From positions 9,631,870-9,695,869 of the forward strand of contig CM066317.1 in assembly GCA_033807775.1 (NCBI GenBank): a DNA stretch of 64,000 nt. The letters run 5' to 3'. The stretch comes from Saussurea involucrata (Eukaryota > Streptophyta > Magnoliopsida > Asterales > Asteraceae). Below, one piece after another: positions 42,571 to 56,829 of this stretch. A model generated the notes under the pieces. It saw only the letters and a program-made list of their open reading frames with translations, searched no databases and was not told the DNA's origin. Position 1 is the first letter of the stretch. Every line of letters begins with the position of its first letter. Made by a program: the position numbers and the translations under genes.

Positions 42571-44805
42571 TGTAAAGCCCGTACCCCGGTATGTAATTTC
42601 TTGCATTAATTATTTTCTTTCAAATTTGATTTATCGTGGTTTCCGTTAGCGGGGTTAGTCGAGTGGGGTCTAATCGTTAAAGTATCGGAAATTTTTTTGG
42701 TTAGTTGCGAGAGGTTTGTAAGTTGAGGGGCTATATGTGTCAAAGGCCAAAACCCCTCATGGGTTTCGGCCCATGCAGTAAAGAAAGAAAAGCAAAATAA
42801 AATGGTCCTTGTGTTTGTGTTGTTGGGTCGGTGCCGTGAATAACAAACAAAGAAGAAAGGAAAAGCTAACCCTACGGCTCCACATAGTGTAGTTGCTCTT
42901 GTTGACGCCGGCGAGGGTAGGGAGATAGAAACCGAAGAGTGAGAAGCCGAGAGCACCCTTCCCCGCTGCTGCTGCGTCGCCGGAGAAGTCGAGGAGGACA
43001 GCGGTTGCGCCGTCGTGGGATCTCGCGAGGTAAGGTTTCGTCGTTTATCTCGGCGTTTCTGTTCCTTTGTTTTGTTTTCGTCACCGGCGAGAAATGCCAC
43101 CGCCGGCCGGCCGCCGCTGCCGCTGCCGCGCCGCCACTATGGTGGCTGGGTGTCGGGTGGCGGTGGTGGTGTGAGTCGTTGGTGCATGCGGTAGGGTGAT
43201 CGAGAGGGTAGTGGTCTCGCGGTGGTTTGCGGGTTATTTTATTTCCTCGTCGATGAACCGCCGTCGGCCGCCGCCGGCGACCACCACTGCCGGAGGGCAG
43301 AGGGTGGTGCGTGTTCATGTCTTATTAATAGTCACCGTAGAATCCGTTAAGCCGTTTCGTTAAAACCGTCGTTTTTATAATCATCAATTCATGTGGAAAA
43401 TGGTGCAGCCACTTTTTTTGCGACGGCTATACCTTTTCCGTCGTAACTACGTTTGAGCCGAAACTGGCGCCCACGGTTCAAGTTCGGGGTCGGGCACGTT
43501 TTCCGTGTTTTAGCGGAAAACTGGTTCGGTCTCTAGCTGGGCGAAAAAGTGGTCGCAAGTTCGGTGATTCGTCATTTCATGTGAAAATTTCTGGAATCTG
43601 CCTTGATCTTGCGAAAGCCTTAACTTTTCACTCGTAACTCGTTTTGACGTGAAATTGGTGCCCAAAGTTCCCAATTTGAGTTGGGGAGGTTTTTCGTGTT
43701 TTGCTGAAAGTCTTATTAAGCCCGTAGCTAGGTTGTTTCGGGCTGTTTGCGCGGCTGGTCCGAAAACGGACAGTTTTTGTGGTCGTTCGTAATTAATTCA
43801 TGATAAATTGTAGAAAAATCGTTAGGAGGCGTATAATATGTCCTTGAAACCCTACCTCAGAGTACTTTCTAATCATGAAATAATATTGAGAATTTTCTGG
43901 GTTTAAAGGGGTCGAAACAGGTCCCGAACAGACCTGTTTGGCGAGAACGGAAAATAGTTTTAGTGACGGTTTAAGCGTGTGTCGTGTCATAAGGTCCGGG
44001 TCTCGTATTGACACGTTTTAACATGCGTTTAGGTGCTGGGAAGTGACCGTAATTGTGAAACTTGAATTGTGTTATTAAGCTGGGCGCGCATTCGAGGTGA
44101 GTTCTCTCACTGTGTAGTTAGGGGTTGTATGCATGTCATAATAGTTTGTATGTACTACTGTCTTTGTGGTGTGAACTAGTTGTTTGTGGTGTGTAATATT
44201 TGATTGGTTTGAATGCTTGGTATAAATGTGTTGCATTACAATTCGGTGGGACCGAGGCCTCGATGGTACTGAGGTGTTGGTTACATTACAATTCGGTGGG
44301 ACCGAGGCCTCGATGGTACTGAGGTGTTGGATACATTACAATTCGGTGGGACCGAGGCCTCGATGGTACTGAGGTGTTGGATACATTACAATTCGGTGGG
44401 ACCGAGGCCTCGATGGTACTGAGGTGTTGGATACATAATTACTTGTAGATGTTTACTCGTTTTATGTAACTGTGATGTTGTTGCTTATGTGCGGATAGGG
44501 GTGATGTGTATATAATTCCTATCTGCGCATGTGTTGGAATTCACTAAGCTTCGTGCTTACCCTTTCCCAATAATCTGTGGTTTCAGGTCCGAACGGCTCC
44601 AAGGCGTGACAAGTACACACTGGCGCGCGAGGAGAGCTGGTTGTTTTATGGTTTTATTGATTAAACGTTTATTCCGCTGGTTTTTATTATAAAGATATTA
44701 TTTATGAGTTTGCAAACGAAACGTTGGGATTCATTTAATGAGTTGTTATAAATGAATTGTTTATTTTAAAATTTTAAATTTGCTTGTAATTTTCGGGACG
44801 TTACA
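42571..44805 (+). repeat. Second LTR of element X
   Basis: Same length as the first. It is followed not by flanking DNA but by ACTTGGTATCAGAGC, that is, by another internal region. Confidence 0.93.
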
Positions 44806-45654
44806 ACTTGGTATCAGAGCACAGCTTGAGTGAATCAAACGCACCTCGGTGTGTTTGGTCTCAAGTTGCGGCTGGAAAATTTTCAAATTCGTTATTAAAT
44901 CTTTTTGGAAATAAAAGAAAAAAGAAAGATCCGTTTGAGAAACGGTGATCGAAGGCGCAGTGTGTACAGTCAGCCGGAGCCAAAGGGGAAAGGTACAGTA
45001 CTTAGTGTTTTATTGCTTTCTAGATCATAGAGTATGCATGCTAGATTGCCTGTTGTGGACACTATGCTGTATGTTGAACTACTTGCTATTAGGAATTTAT
45101 GCTAATTATGATAGGTTACTAAGTGGATGCCCTCTAGGTTGTATGCAGTAAGAGATTTATAGCCTTAGAATATTCGATTTAGTTCTATTGCGCAGCTCTT
45201 GTTTGAGTCCAACCGTTCTAGGATAGAGTCTTGTATTCGACTGTCTATTTGTTTCGCACTGCATATAATCGGGTATTCGCGAGGTCACCCGTTATAATTA
45301 GTAGGGATTCGGTAGTAGCAAGGGTAGTGGGATAAGAGGAAGTTCCTAGAGAGCTGGGAAGGGTGTTTATGTATGAGTACGTGTGCTAGATTGCTTTCTA
45401 GAACGTAGGAGTATGTATGCTATATTGCTTGGTGCTTGTTACACTGTATTGCATGTCTGCTGCTTGCTATTAGGGATTTGGCAGTAGCAAGGGTAGTGGT
45501 CTGGATGGAATTCCTAGGGAGCTAGGAAGAGTGTGTACATATGCCGGTGCGGGCATATGTGTATAGTTTCGGCGAGAAACTACTTGGACCCCTTGGGATG
45601 GAACTCGGAACGGGTGATGATAGGTGTGGATGGTAGTAGTAGAGCTCCTACTAC
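44806..45654 (+). repeat. Extra partial internal region of element X
   Basis: A copy of 38576-39424 with about five differences, broken off after CTCCTACTAC and joined to Harbinger sequence. Unit LTR plus internal start (3,084 bp) is therefore present twice, 36341-39424 and 42571-45654. Confidence 0.93.
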
Positions 45655-46458
45655 AGATCGCTAAAACGTTTTGATAACATTCACCTCTTCCTCTGCCCCT
45701 ATAACGAGCTTGTTGATCAACAGGCACAACTGTATGTACGAGAGTCCCATCTAACGCACCTATTGCCCCCTTTAATAAAAAATATATAAACTATAAGAAA
45801 CTTTTTAACTATCTTTTGATTTTGCAAATTATATAAATGAAAACGTACCGGAAATATTTCTCTAAGATTTCTCCGCAACATTCTTCCATGAACGCGACTT
45901 AAGACTAGTGCCTTCTCGTCCATGTAGAGTGACCTCATGTATACACGCTTCAAGAAAGGTTTGCACCACACTCTTTTTTTCCAATTTATGCTACGTCTCT
46001 TTGGTTGTGAACCCTCACCAACATTATCCATGCCTTACAAATCTAACAAATGGCCACATATAACAAATCAAATCCTAAAAATGAAATGAACATAAACACT
46101 TCGAATAAGGACAAGACCATAAGCCAGTATGTGAAAATAAGCAATCTATTTCAAGGGTACAAAACAGCAACATATATCAAACTGTTTTAACACCTTTTTG
46201 TGATAAAATCCATTGCTATGCACCACTTATTAACCACAAAAAATCATTTGCTATGCACCTCAAACTAACCATTAACATACATATATATATATATGTATTT
46301 TGCTTAATGTGTCTATAGAAAAGTAGTTTACTGCAAACTTGGTTCAATTGCTATGCACCACATAAAATCAATTGCTATGCACCACTCATTAACCATTAAT
46401 GAAATTGATTGAGAGGCAACAATTTATTATGCACCACATATTTAAACACTCATTAACC

Positions 46459-46502
<44 letters not shown>

Positions 46503-46576
46503 CGATTAAGCACCACTGTAATGGAGTTGATTGAGAGGCAAAAAGCACCACATATTCAAAAACTCAGTAACCATTA

Positions 46577-46650
<74 letters not shown>

Positions 46651-46858
46651 TAAGCACCACATATTAGACCAATAAAACCCTAAATTAACGCAGATCAATC
46701 GAAGGAGATGGATGAGAATGTACCTGTGATGGAGAAATCAGTGGAAGATGGTCGATTCTGAGAAGGGAGGACGGCAGATTCCAACAGAGGCAACAATCGA
46801 TTGACTGGGGAAGACGACCGATTCCAACAGAGGCAACAATCGATTGAAAGGGAGTATG
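45653..46858 (-). pseudogene. Second copy of part of the Harbinger (transposase 5' exons and upstream region)
   Basis: Matches 35096-36285. It contains exon 1 (46031-45849, a few substitutions) and most of exon 2, broken at the junction so that the part with the second catalytic Asp is absent. Microsatellites differ in length: a CA/TA tract at about 46579-46646 is much longer than its partner. Confidence 0.85.
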
Positions 46859-48463
46859 TGTAACGTCCCAAAAACATAACATGCATTCATCCAGAAATAC
46901 GCATTCAGATTACATAATTAAACTTGTCCATAAACATTCATCCTTCTATACTAAACAAAGTTGACAGCGGAAGTCTCTATCCCACCGCCGAGATCTCTAT
47001 CTATAGGTAATCAAAATTTTGGAGTCGCTCTAAGCTTCAAATCCTCCATGCCATCTCCTAGTTCTTATTAGAAGAACTCGTAACGCGCTTACCTGAAAAT
47101 GGTTTAGTTTTTTGAAAAGCGAGGGTTAGACCAAAAGGTCTAGTGAATTCCCTACATAAAACATTTATCACAGTATAAAATTCATTTTGTTGAAAACAAT
47201 TCATATCCTTCACATAAGCATCGATCTAGGTTCAACACAGGGTTCAGGGATCGCATAAGCTACCGCGATCGGGGCCTAACGGACACCCTCTCGGCTACAC
47301 CGGAGTCCAAGTGGACCCCCTGTTCCTTCATGTAGGAGAAAACGAATTCCACCCTACAAGCTAACCTTCATATGCCCAAGGGATTATCAAATCCCCTGGT
47401 ACCCTGACCCCACCGTGTAAACCGACTCCACATAGCATACACATAACATTTCGAAATCATGTTTAAAAAACATTAGGCATTGTTTCATTTGCTGAGTAAA
47501 CATGCATTTCATGCAAAACATACATAACATTTATAAAACGATTCATGCTCGTAAAAGAAACCATATCAGTAAAACATAGTACGTCATAAAAGGGTTGAGA
47601 GAACTCACCTTTGGGTAACGCTGAACGCACTTCTTAAATCTCTCCAAGTTAATCCAATCGAACACCTAAGGGCATTAGATTTGTATTAGAACAGCGGCTC
47701 AACCCTACTGCCCATTAACATTTTTCGGACACAAATACTTCCCGGACACTTAGACTTTCCGGACATAAATATTTCCCGGACACATAGACTTTTCGGACAC
47801 ACCATACGGACACCAAAACCTATCCGAAGACTTTCTCCACCCGGACACTGTTGAAAACCCCCGGAAACCAACAATACCCGGACACCCTCCACTGTCCGGA
47901 CACTACTGTCCGGACACTACTGTCCGGACGGGGCAACGTCCGGAAACCTCCTACCGGACGAAAACCCAAGATCCAAAACTGATAGAAACTTAATTTCTGT
48001 TGACATCTCGATTAGACAAGCCTAAGGGTTCATCTACTAGTCGAAAACATTCATTAGTTTCACCTTTAAACCATCCAAAACGACACATAAGAAGCAAAAC
48101 CCAAAATACCCATAAAGGAGATGTTTAGGTGAAAACATAGAAATTCCTCTCTAATTCAGCCCCAAATTCATAGACAACAGAGAAGGAAAGCTTACTATGA
48201 AAAGAGAGATAAGAGGTTAGATGATTACCTGCACAAATCTTCTCCTAAATTGTGAAATCACCTACTTTGCTCTTTCTCCCTTTCTCCTCTTTAGCCGCCA
48301 ACCACAAGAACCAACAATACTGATTTATGATTTTTGAGGTTGCCCTAGGGATTGGAGCCTTTAAATATCTTTCCTAAATTGCAATAAGGCCCCTTAGCCA
48401 TAACTTTCATTCTTCCTCTTTTAGACACCAAACTTTCGACTTACTAGAATTTAGGTTGTTACA
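46859..48463 (-). repeat. 3' LTR of element G
   Basis: TGTAACGTCCC...GGTTGTTACA. A CCGGA-rich stretch at about 47722-47965. Related in blocks to the solo LTR at 6955-8585. Confidence 0.92.
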
Positions 48464-51400
48464 ACACTCCCCCCTTAAAAGAATTCCGTCCCCGGAATTC
48501 CTTATTGGGAAAGACGCGGGTATCATGCCCACACCACAACTGACACTTCTCCAAGGTAATGCCATCCTGACTCAGTCAACCACCTTATTAAATTCGAAAC
48601 ATGGAACAAAGGATGCATTCCCTTCAGTTCTCACGGTACTCTAACTCGTAGGCTACTGTTCCTATTCGACCGGTCTTAACAATAGTAGATTAAATAAGGC
48701 TTCTCATGCATCTTTACTTCCTTTAAGAAGGAACTTGGCGGAATCCTCCGCTACAACACGAGATTCATTTACGAAGAAACAATCACTCACATGACAGCTT
48801 GGCACAAGGCCAACCCTGTACATCCCGACAACTCACAACCTTGCACCACCCAACCATCGTCTATGCAGATAACATTTCCCTTTTCTCGGACCACCTAGAC
48901 CACAGTTCGTCAAACATCTCTCACATCCTCACTACTTCACCACCCCCTACTTATACGTAACTAAGAGTAGGAACCTCCAAACCCATCGTTGAAGTGTTCA
49001 CCTACTCAAATTAAACTTATCCTGAAACACATCAATTCCTCGTTGATTGCCACGTTCGTTCATTCATAAAGAGCATAACTTCGGTTATCCTCACTCAACT
49101 GGGAGGAGTAACCATGGTCACACCACTGTTCTCACTAACTTAACTCATTCAGTTGTCTTATCCACTCCTTTCCTGCACAAAATCATACACAATTCCCCTC
49201 TCAAACTCTTTCCAACGGTTCGCACACCTATCAATGACAATCTACACAACACTGCACCTTTCGACATTACTGTCAAGCTTACTACTTCCAATTTACTCAC
49301 TTATTCCGACATACTATCTACACCTCCCCACGTTAGCGTGGAGCACTGCCCACCAAACATTACTTGCCCCTCTATCCCGACCTTCCCCATGCTGATATCA
49401 CTTTATCATTACTTGCATAACCAAAAAGTTGCCCCAAGATCCTAACTTAAGGCATTCAACCAAGTCGTCTTGAAATGACACAAGTGTTCGACGTCACTAC
49501 ACATTCTTTAATCTCCAACCTTTACTTTCTCAGACATTTCTTTCACACATAAGCAACAGCTCACATTCCTTAAGGATTTCACATGTATTCCACCACATTT
49601 TGACTATCACACCCATCATCTCCTTTAAACTTCCAATGATCCCAATATATGCTTACTTAGCGACTCTTACAACTAAAAACACTTGGTTTCTCCTTTGGGT
49701 AACCACCCCCACCACTCCGTCATTCTATCCCGAACATAATCATCCCACAACGTCAACTTACACTCTACGTGCTCCAACGATCCGGTTAACAAGTCGCACC
49801 CCTCATCCGAATCCCCCAAAAGCTTCTATCTGATGCCTCCACTCTCTCTGACACCACATTACTACGACACCAGCTGGCACATTTAGCTTGACAAATACTG
49901 TCACTACACATCCTTACACTCTTTGCCCATAACATCACACTGTAGACCAGATCTCTCATGATCGTCCATACACAATTTAAACTCGCCTTCAAAATTACCC
50001 GCATAAAATCGAGCCTATCTCGCTGCTTAGTCCTTTCTCAACTTGCTGAACCATAACTCACGAGTTCTCAATTAGCTCAAACACAGACATTCTAGCTAGC
50101 TCTTTACCATCTGAGCTCTTACGTAAGCTGGACACAGTCCCTAACTAAACGATAAAGTCTACACACTCGCTTCGCTCGTGCTACTTACCTCATCATTCTA
50201 CGAACCCTCCATACTTCGTAAATAGAACGCTTATTCAAAACAATAACTTATCATCCTCTTAACACCCCTACAGGGTGTTCTATCAACTTCCAACCTTCTG
50301 GTTCAAGACTTCGGCCTCGGCCACCTTACACAACTGTTGACTTTTACAACAACAGATAACCTTTAACTACTTTCTTAACTTATTCTTTAACAAGGGTTCC
50401 TTACGAAACCTAATCCTACCAACATATGATAACCACTTCATAATACGTCTCCCTCCTTTCTGAACTTACTCCTGTAACATCAATATCACAAGCTCGCCTC
50501 AAAACTCATATCCAACACCGTGGACATTTCGCTTCTGCCTCTCAACACTACTCAACGAGTTGCTAATACCAACACCTCGATGACTTCTACTCCTTCCCCT
50601 GGGCCCAATCCGTCCCTCAACAACCGTACATCCAGTTACCTAACAAGGGTGCAAACCCTCATATAACCGATACTATAATCCACTTCTGACTCTACCACTG
50701 TTCACCTTTCCTCTTGAACACAAATACTAAAGCTACGACATTCTTTCCTGATTTGTCCGACACCTTTCCACTCTTGGAGTTCTTCCTTAGCTTAACATGT
50801 AATATCTTACGACCTAGTGAGTTTATAACCTTCATGCATGACAACGCAGTAGATAAATCATTTCGTACATTTTATCATTTTAAATAAACAACACTTGAAA
50901 ACAACTTGGGTACACATGACCCCATCACTCTTATAACTTCAATGCTCTGCACAACGATTCGAGAATCGCTTGCATGTATCTTCCCGTGAACCTGAATCTT
51001 ACTCAATTCCGAACGATGTTATGACGACAGTAATACGTTGAAAGAAAATCCTTTCATACGACACAATTCTGAAAGAAATTACCGACACCAAGTAAACCAG
51101 TCGGTTCTCACATTCTTTTGTATGATAACAACAGGTCAGTACTCATTTGATTGTAAAAGTTTTGATGGCAAACATTTTCTTGACCTTTGTAACAATTTAA
51201 CTTATCATTAAAAGTGTGAAATACTTTGCAAATCGTTAAGCTCAAATTTTCAATGTGCAATGTGAATGAAATCACCCTTTCTTTAAACATACGCATGCAC
51301 ATTCTGACTCATTTTCGATCAAAATTTATATTTACACCTTTAACTTCAATCGTGAAAATTTCATGTTACATAAAAGAACGCCGTGCATGAGACTCTACTT

Positions 51401-52259
51401 GCAATTGAGGGCTACTCACTCTAACAATGTCAACCGCTTTACCCACACAACTTATCCTTGACACTCTACCTTAGACAAAAGGTCGCCCTCTCGGTTATGC
51501 AATAACTTGTTGTACATGCATCCCACATCTCACTTACTCAACCATTTCATACTATTTTCGCTTTGATCGACTATCTCAATTTCTACTTCTACATGCTTCA
51601 ATTCACTATAGGTATCTTATTTCATATATCCTGTCATTGAAAAGCTCGACTAAGAAATCAGGGCTCCATTGATACTTTCAAGGTTTCGACACTGTCCTTC
51701 CTTATCATCCGAACTGATCTACTTCGCAATCTCTAGAACTGGTACTCTCCTGAAACAGGAGTCTTACTCAAACTCAACATTCATCCTCTACGAATCCACA
51801 AAGAGCTACCTCTAGACGACTCATAACATTCTATACAACATTTCTTCTCTTCGATGTATACATACATCACATCATATATGATCTTACATGACACTCCCCA
51901 AACACTGGAGCTCGGTCTATCCCCCAGGAATCCTGCTGACCTATTCCTCAAAGTTCTCCTTGCCATTTTTGCTAATACTGAAAGAAAACAACAATTAGCC
52001 CTTGCTAAACATGACACAACAAATTTGCTATAAAAGGTAATTTAAGCACACACATGTACCTGTACGTTCGTAATTACACTGGTCAGGTGTAATCCCATAC
52101 TTACCTTACACGTTTGTCCTTGGCACCTTATTTCCTAGCGCAATTATAGTGATCGTTCCTAGAGGCAATCCTATGTCTCGGTTGTGTTCCTCATCTTACA
52201 GTTTAAGTTTAGGATCGGCTGGTCACCTAAATCCCTTAAACTAAGGCTCTAATACCATT
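48464..52259 (-). other. Internal region of element G, no genes seen
   Basis: Left end on the minus strand: GGGGACGGAATTC...TTAAGGGGGGAGTGT, the usual Gypsy 3' end. The rest is C/T-rich on the plus strand with only short chance ORFs (for example 49047-49445). Confidence 0.75.
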
Positions 52260-53855
52260 TGTAACGTCCCAAAAACATAACATGCATTCATCCAGAAATA
52301 CGCATTCAGATTACATAATTAAACTTGTCCATAAACATTCATCCTTTTATACTAAACAAAGTTGACAGCGGAAGTCTCTATCCCACAGGCGAGAGCTCTA
52401 CCTATAGGTAATCAAAATTTTGGAGTCGCTCTAAGCTTCAAATCCTCCATGCCATATCCTAGTTCTTATTAGAAGAACTCGTAACGCGCTTACCTGAAAA
52501 TGGTTTAGTTTTTTGAAAAACGAGGGTTAGACCAAAAGGTCTAGTGAATTCCCTCCATAAAACATTTATCACAGTATAAAATTCATTTTGTTGAAAACAA
52601 TTCATATCCTTCACATAAGCATCGATCTAGGTTCAACACAGAGTTCAGGGATCGCATAAGATACCACGATCGGGGCCTAACGGACACCCTCTCGGCTACA
52701 CCGGAGTCCAAGTGGACCCCCTGTTCCTTCATGTAGAAGGAATCGAATTCCACCCTACAAGCTAACCTTCATATGCCCAAGGGATTATCAAATCCCCTGG
52801 TACCCTGACCCCACCGTGTAAACCGACTCCACATAGCATACACATAACATTTCGAAATCATGTTTAAGAAAACATTAGGCATTGTTTCATTTGCTGAGTA
52901 AACATGCATTTCATGCAAAACATACATAACATTTATAAAACGATTCATGCTCGTAAAAGAAACCATATCAGTAAAACATAGTACGTCATAAAAGGGTTGA
53001 GATAACTCACCTTTGGGTAACGCTGAACGCACTTCTTAAATCTCTCCAAGTTAATCCAATCGAACACCTAAGGGCATTAGATTCGTATTAGAACAGCGGC
53101 TCAACCCTACTACCCATTAACACTTTCCGGACACAAATACTTCCCGGACACTTAGACTTTCCGGACACAAATATTTCCCGGACACTTAGACTTTTCGGAC
53201 ACACCATACGGACACCAAAACCTATCCGGAGACTTTCTCTACCCGGACACTGCTGAAAACCCCCGGAAACCAACAATACCCGGACACCCCCCACTGTCCG
53301 GACACTACTGTCCGGACGGGGCAACGTCCGGAAACCTCCTACTGGATGAAAACCCAAGATCCAAAACTGATAGAAACTTAATTTCTGTTGACATCTCGAT
53401 TAGACAAGCCTAAGGGTTCATCCACTAGTCGAAAACATTCATTAGTTTCACCTTTAAACCATCCAAAACGACACATAAGAAGCAAAACCCAAAATACCCA
53501 TAAAGGAGATGTTTAGGTGAAAACATAGAAATTCCTCTCTAATTCAGCCCCAAATTCATAGACAACAGAGAAGGAAAGCTTACTATGAAAAGAAAGATAA
53601 GAGGTTAGATGATTACGTGCACAAATCTTCTCCTAAATTGTGAAATCACCTACTTTGCTCTTTCTCCCTTTCTCCTCTTTAGCCGCCAACCACAAGAACC
53701 AACAATACTGATTTATGATTTTTGAGGTTGCCCTAGGGATTGGAGCCTTTAAATATCTTTCCTAAATTGCAATAAGGCCCCTTAGCCATAACTTTCATTC
53801 TTCCTCTTTTAGACACCAAACTTTCGACTTACTAGCTAGAATTTAGGTTGTTACA
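52260..53855 (-). repeat. 5' LTR of element G
   Basis: Roughly two dozen or more differences from the other LTR (about 2% by eye). CCGGA-rich stretch at about 53122-53345. Confidence 0.92.
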
Positions 53856-54152
53856 GTATGGCAGTACCAACAATCAATAGAGAGTGCAGAGGCAAATGGT
53901 GGAATCGAGAGAGAAGAACGTCGCTTGGAGAATCGATGAGCATTAATGACCGAGGGCAAACTTGGAAAATTTTGTAGTCTGAATCGCACATGTAGCAAAT
54001 GGGGAGAGTAGCGATTCAGGGACAATTTAACCATTCAGACCTTTAAAATTTCCACCCAAACAAGATTAGGTCTGACCGATTCAGACATGTACATCTGAAT
54101 GGTATCATTAAGAGGTAAACAAACAGCCCCTAAGGCTATATATATATATATA

Positions 54153-54963
<811 letters not shown>

Positions 54964-55184
54964 CACTATAAGAGAAAATTGTTTCATCGACGGATTTTTC
55001 TAACGAAATTTCCGACGGATTTGATGGATTCGTTCCATATCATTAAATACCAGCGGACAGTGATAGCCAATCCGCCCGTGAATCCCCTAGTAATCACCGA
55101 CCATGTTTTTTCCAGTCGTGTGATCGGTCGGTGATCCTTTTTCCGACGGATCGGTTAGTCAATGAAACCTGTTATTTAGTAGTG
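54964..55184. mobile_element. CACTA-type MITE, 221 bp
   Basis: Starts CACTATAAGAGAAAATTG and its other end reads CACTACTAAATAAC on the minus strand. TCCGACGGA-like subterminal repeats occur inside both ends. Flanks TAT and TAC are a 3-bp target with one mismatch. Non-coding. Confidence 0.75.
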
Positions 55185-55937
55185 TACTGGTTTCTATAAT
55201 GTATTAATTAAGAATAAATAATTAAATAATTGTTATAAAGTAAAATAAAATAATTAAATTAAATACTTAATCAGTTTAAAAAAATTACTTGATAAAATTG
55301 CAATATATGTTTGTATTTATGCATGTTAAAAATATGCATTCAAAAATATTTCGAAGGTAATTTTTATTTTTTTGTACAATCTTATCGTATTTATACATAT
55401 TTAACTTATTATTAAAAACGAAAAACAATATTAAAGACACAACATGTATTTAAAGTTAAAACATTAACTTAAAATATAAAGTAAAAATATTATAATAATC
55501 GTCGGTTTCTTCTTTTACAAATCGTGGCTTTAATTTATTAAGCAAATTTGATTCCAAACGATTAATTATTGGTACTACGTCTCTTATATGATTTTGAAGA
55601 TAGTTATCATACTTAAAAAGAAGATGGTCATGAAATTGATGTAATTGAATCTTATAACAATGACCGAAACACAAAAAAATGGTATAGGTTATACATGTTG
55701 GTTGTTTTGATTTATTTGATTATATCATTAATCATATGTTATATAGGGATGCTTAGGTGATACTTAAATTATACTTGTTACTAGTGATTCTTATCACATA
55801 TTTAACATATTTCATAAATTTATTAGATAAAGAGACTCAAAACTAATCTTTATGATCAAATCTTAAAATAATAATTTTTGCATACACGCAATCTTAAAAT
55901 ATTGAATATAAACTTCCAACATAGTACATTTTTAAAA
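55185..55937. other. AT-rich sequence, nothing recognised
   Basis: No convincing ORF or repeat boundary. Confidence 0.4.
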
Positions 55938-56007
55938 GGGCATTGCTAATTGCACCCAAAAAAAAGGTGTTGAATGCATATTTTTCCACACCAATCATTT
56001 TTGATTT

Positions 56008-56040
<33 letters not shown>

Positions 56041-56439
56041 TATTTATTTGTTTTATATGTATATATATATATATATATATATTTGTTATTCTTTTTGTTT
56101 AAATATATATATATATATTATTATTTTTTTGTTATATATATATATATATATATTAGAAATATAGAAATATATATATATAGTTATTCTTTTTTGTTATATA
56201 TATATTTATTTATATTCTTTTTATAAATTATATTTATTTTTTATAATAAGGTACATAGCCCGTGACTTTTTTCATAATAATTTACGTGACTTTTTCCATA
56301 ATAATTTACCCGCTTTATAGACCCTAGCCCTTTTCGACAAAATTGTGATAATAATTTGATATTTACACTTTCAACCCCTATACTTATTTATTTACTTTAC
56401 TTTATAATTTTTACTTTCATAATTTAAATTTTACATTTA

Positions 56440-56755
56440 ACACATATAATCGTTTATTAACTAAAATACGTTTTAATTTTAACAAGTTACACCATTATAA
56501 TCGTCTCTTCGATACGGTCGAAATGAGCCTAATATTGAATTTTTTTTATTTATATATTTTAATATATATCATATACACTACATAAAAAATATTTTTTATA
56601 TTTAAAATATATAAATCAAAAAAATTCAATATTTGGCTCATTTCGAACGTATCGAAGAGACGATTATAATGATGTAACTTGTTAAAATTAAAACGTATTT
56701 TTTAACGTATTTTAGTTAATAAGCGATTATATATGTTAATATGATAAAAATGTAA
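56440..56755. repeat. Long inverted repeat (hairpin), arms about 140 bases
   Basis: ACGTTTTAATTTTAACAAGT at the left pairs with ACTTGTTAAAATTAAAACGT at the right; the pairing goes on through AATCGTCTCTTCGATACG / CGTATCGAAGAGACGATT. Loop of about 60-70 AT-rich bases. Lies 75 bases before the OTU ORF. Confidence 0.85.
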
Positions 56756-56829
56756 AATGAAATATAGAAAACTAAAAGGTATAAAGTAAATAATTAAATG
56801 TACATCCATACGTTAATCAATTTCCAGAA

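Larger units (their letters stand above)
36341..44805 (+). mobile_element. Element X: non-coding Gypsy-type LTR retrotransposon (LARD-like)
   Basis: Two 2,235-bp LTRs (36341-38575, 42571-44805, about 16 differences) around a 3,995-bp internal region with a primer site and purine tract but no coding frame above about 80 codons. The left flank ATTAC is the likely target; no right copy is found because the right side of X runs on into a second internal region. The LTR ends TGTAAAGCCCG...GGGACGTTACA, and the GAGGACGAAGTC block before the purine tract resembles chromovirus-type Gypsy 3' ends. Confidence 0.85.
46859..53855 (-). mobile_element. Element G: non-coding Gypsy-type LTR retrotransposon (LARD-like)
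   Basis: LTRs 46859-48463 (1,605 bp) and 52260-53855 (1,596 bp), perfect TSDs GTATG (46854-46858 and 53856-53860). Minus-strand primer site TGGTATTAGAGC at 52246-52257 (one base off the initiator-Met match) and a purine tract right after the left LTR at 48464-48480 give the orientation. The 3.8-kb interior shows no retroviral motif in any frame. It sits inside the Harbinger element. Confidence 0.93.
34057..54130 (-). mobile_element. PIF/Harbinger DNA transposon, split by LTR elements
   Basis: Ends GGGGCTGTTTGGCAG (34057) and, on the other strand, GGGGCTGTTTGTTTAC (54130), flanked by TAA at 34054-34056 and 54131-54133: the 3-bp target and termini of PIF/Harbinger. The Harbinger DNA itself is 34057-36285, a second copy of part of it at 45653-46858, and 53861-54130; the original element was about 2.5 kb. 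Elements G and X and a duplication fill the rest. Only a transposase is seen, no Myb-like second ORF. Confidence 0.85.

Noticed and set aside
49047..49445. 132-residue ORF inside element G
   Set aside because: Low-complexity Thr/Ser/Leu/His sequence in a C/T-rich region, on the strand opposite to the element.
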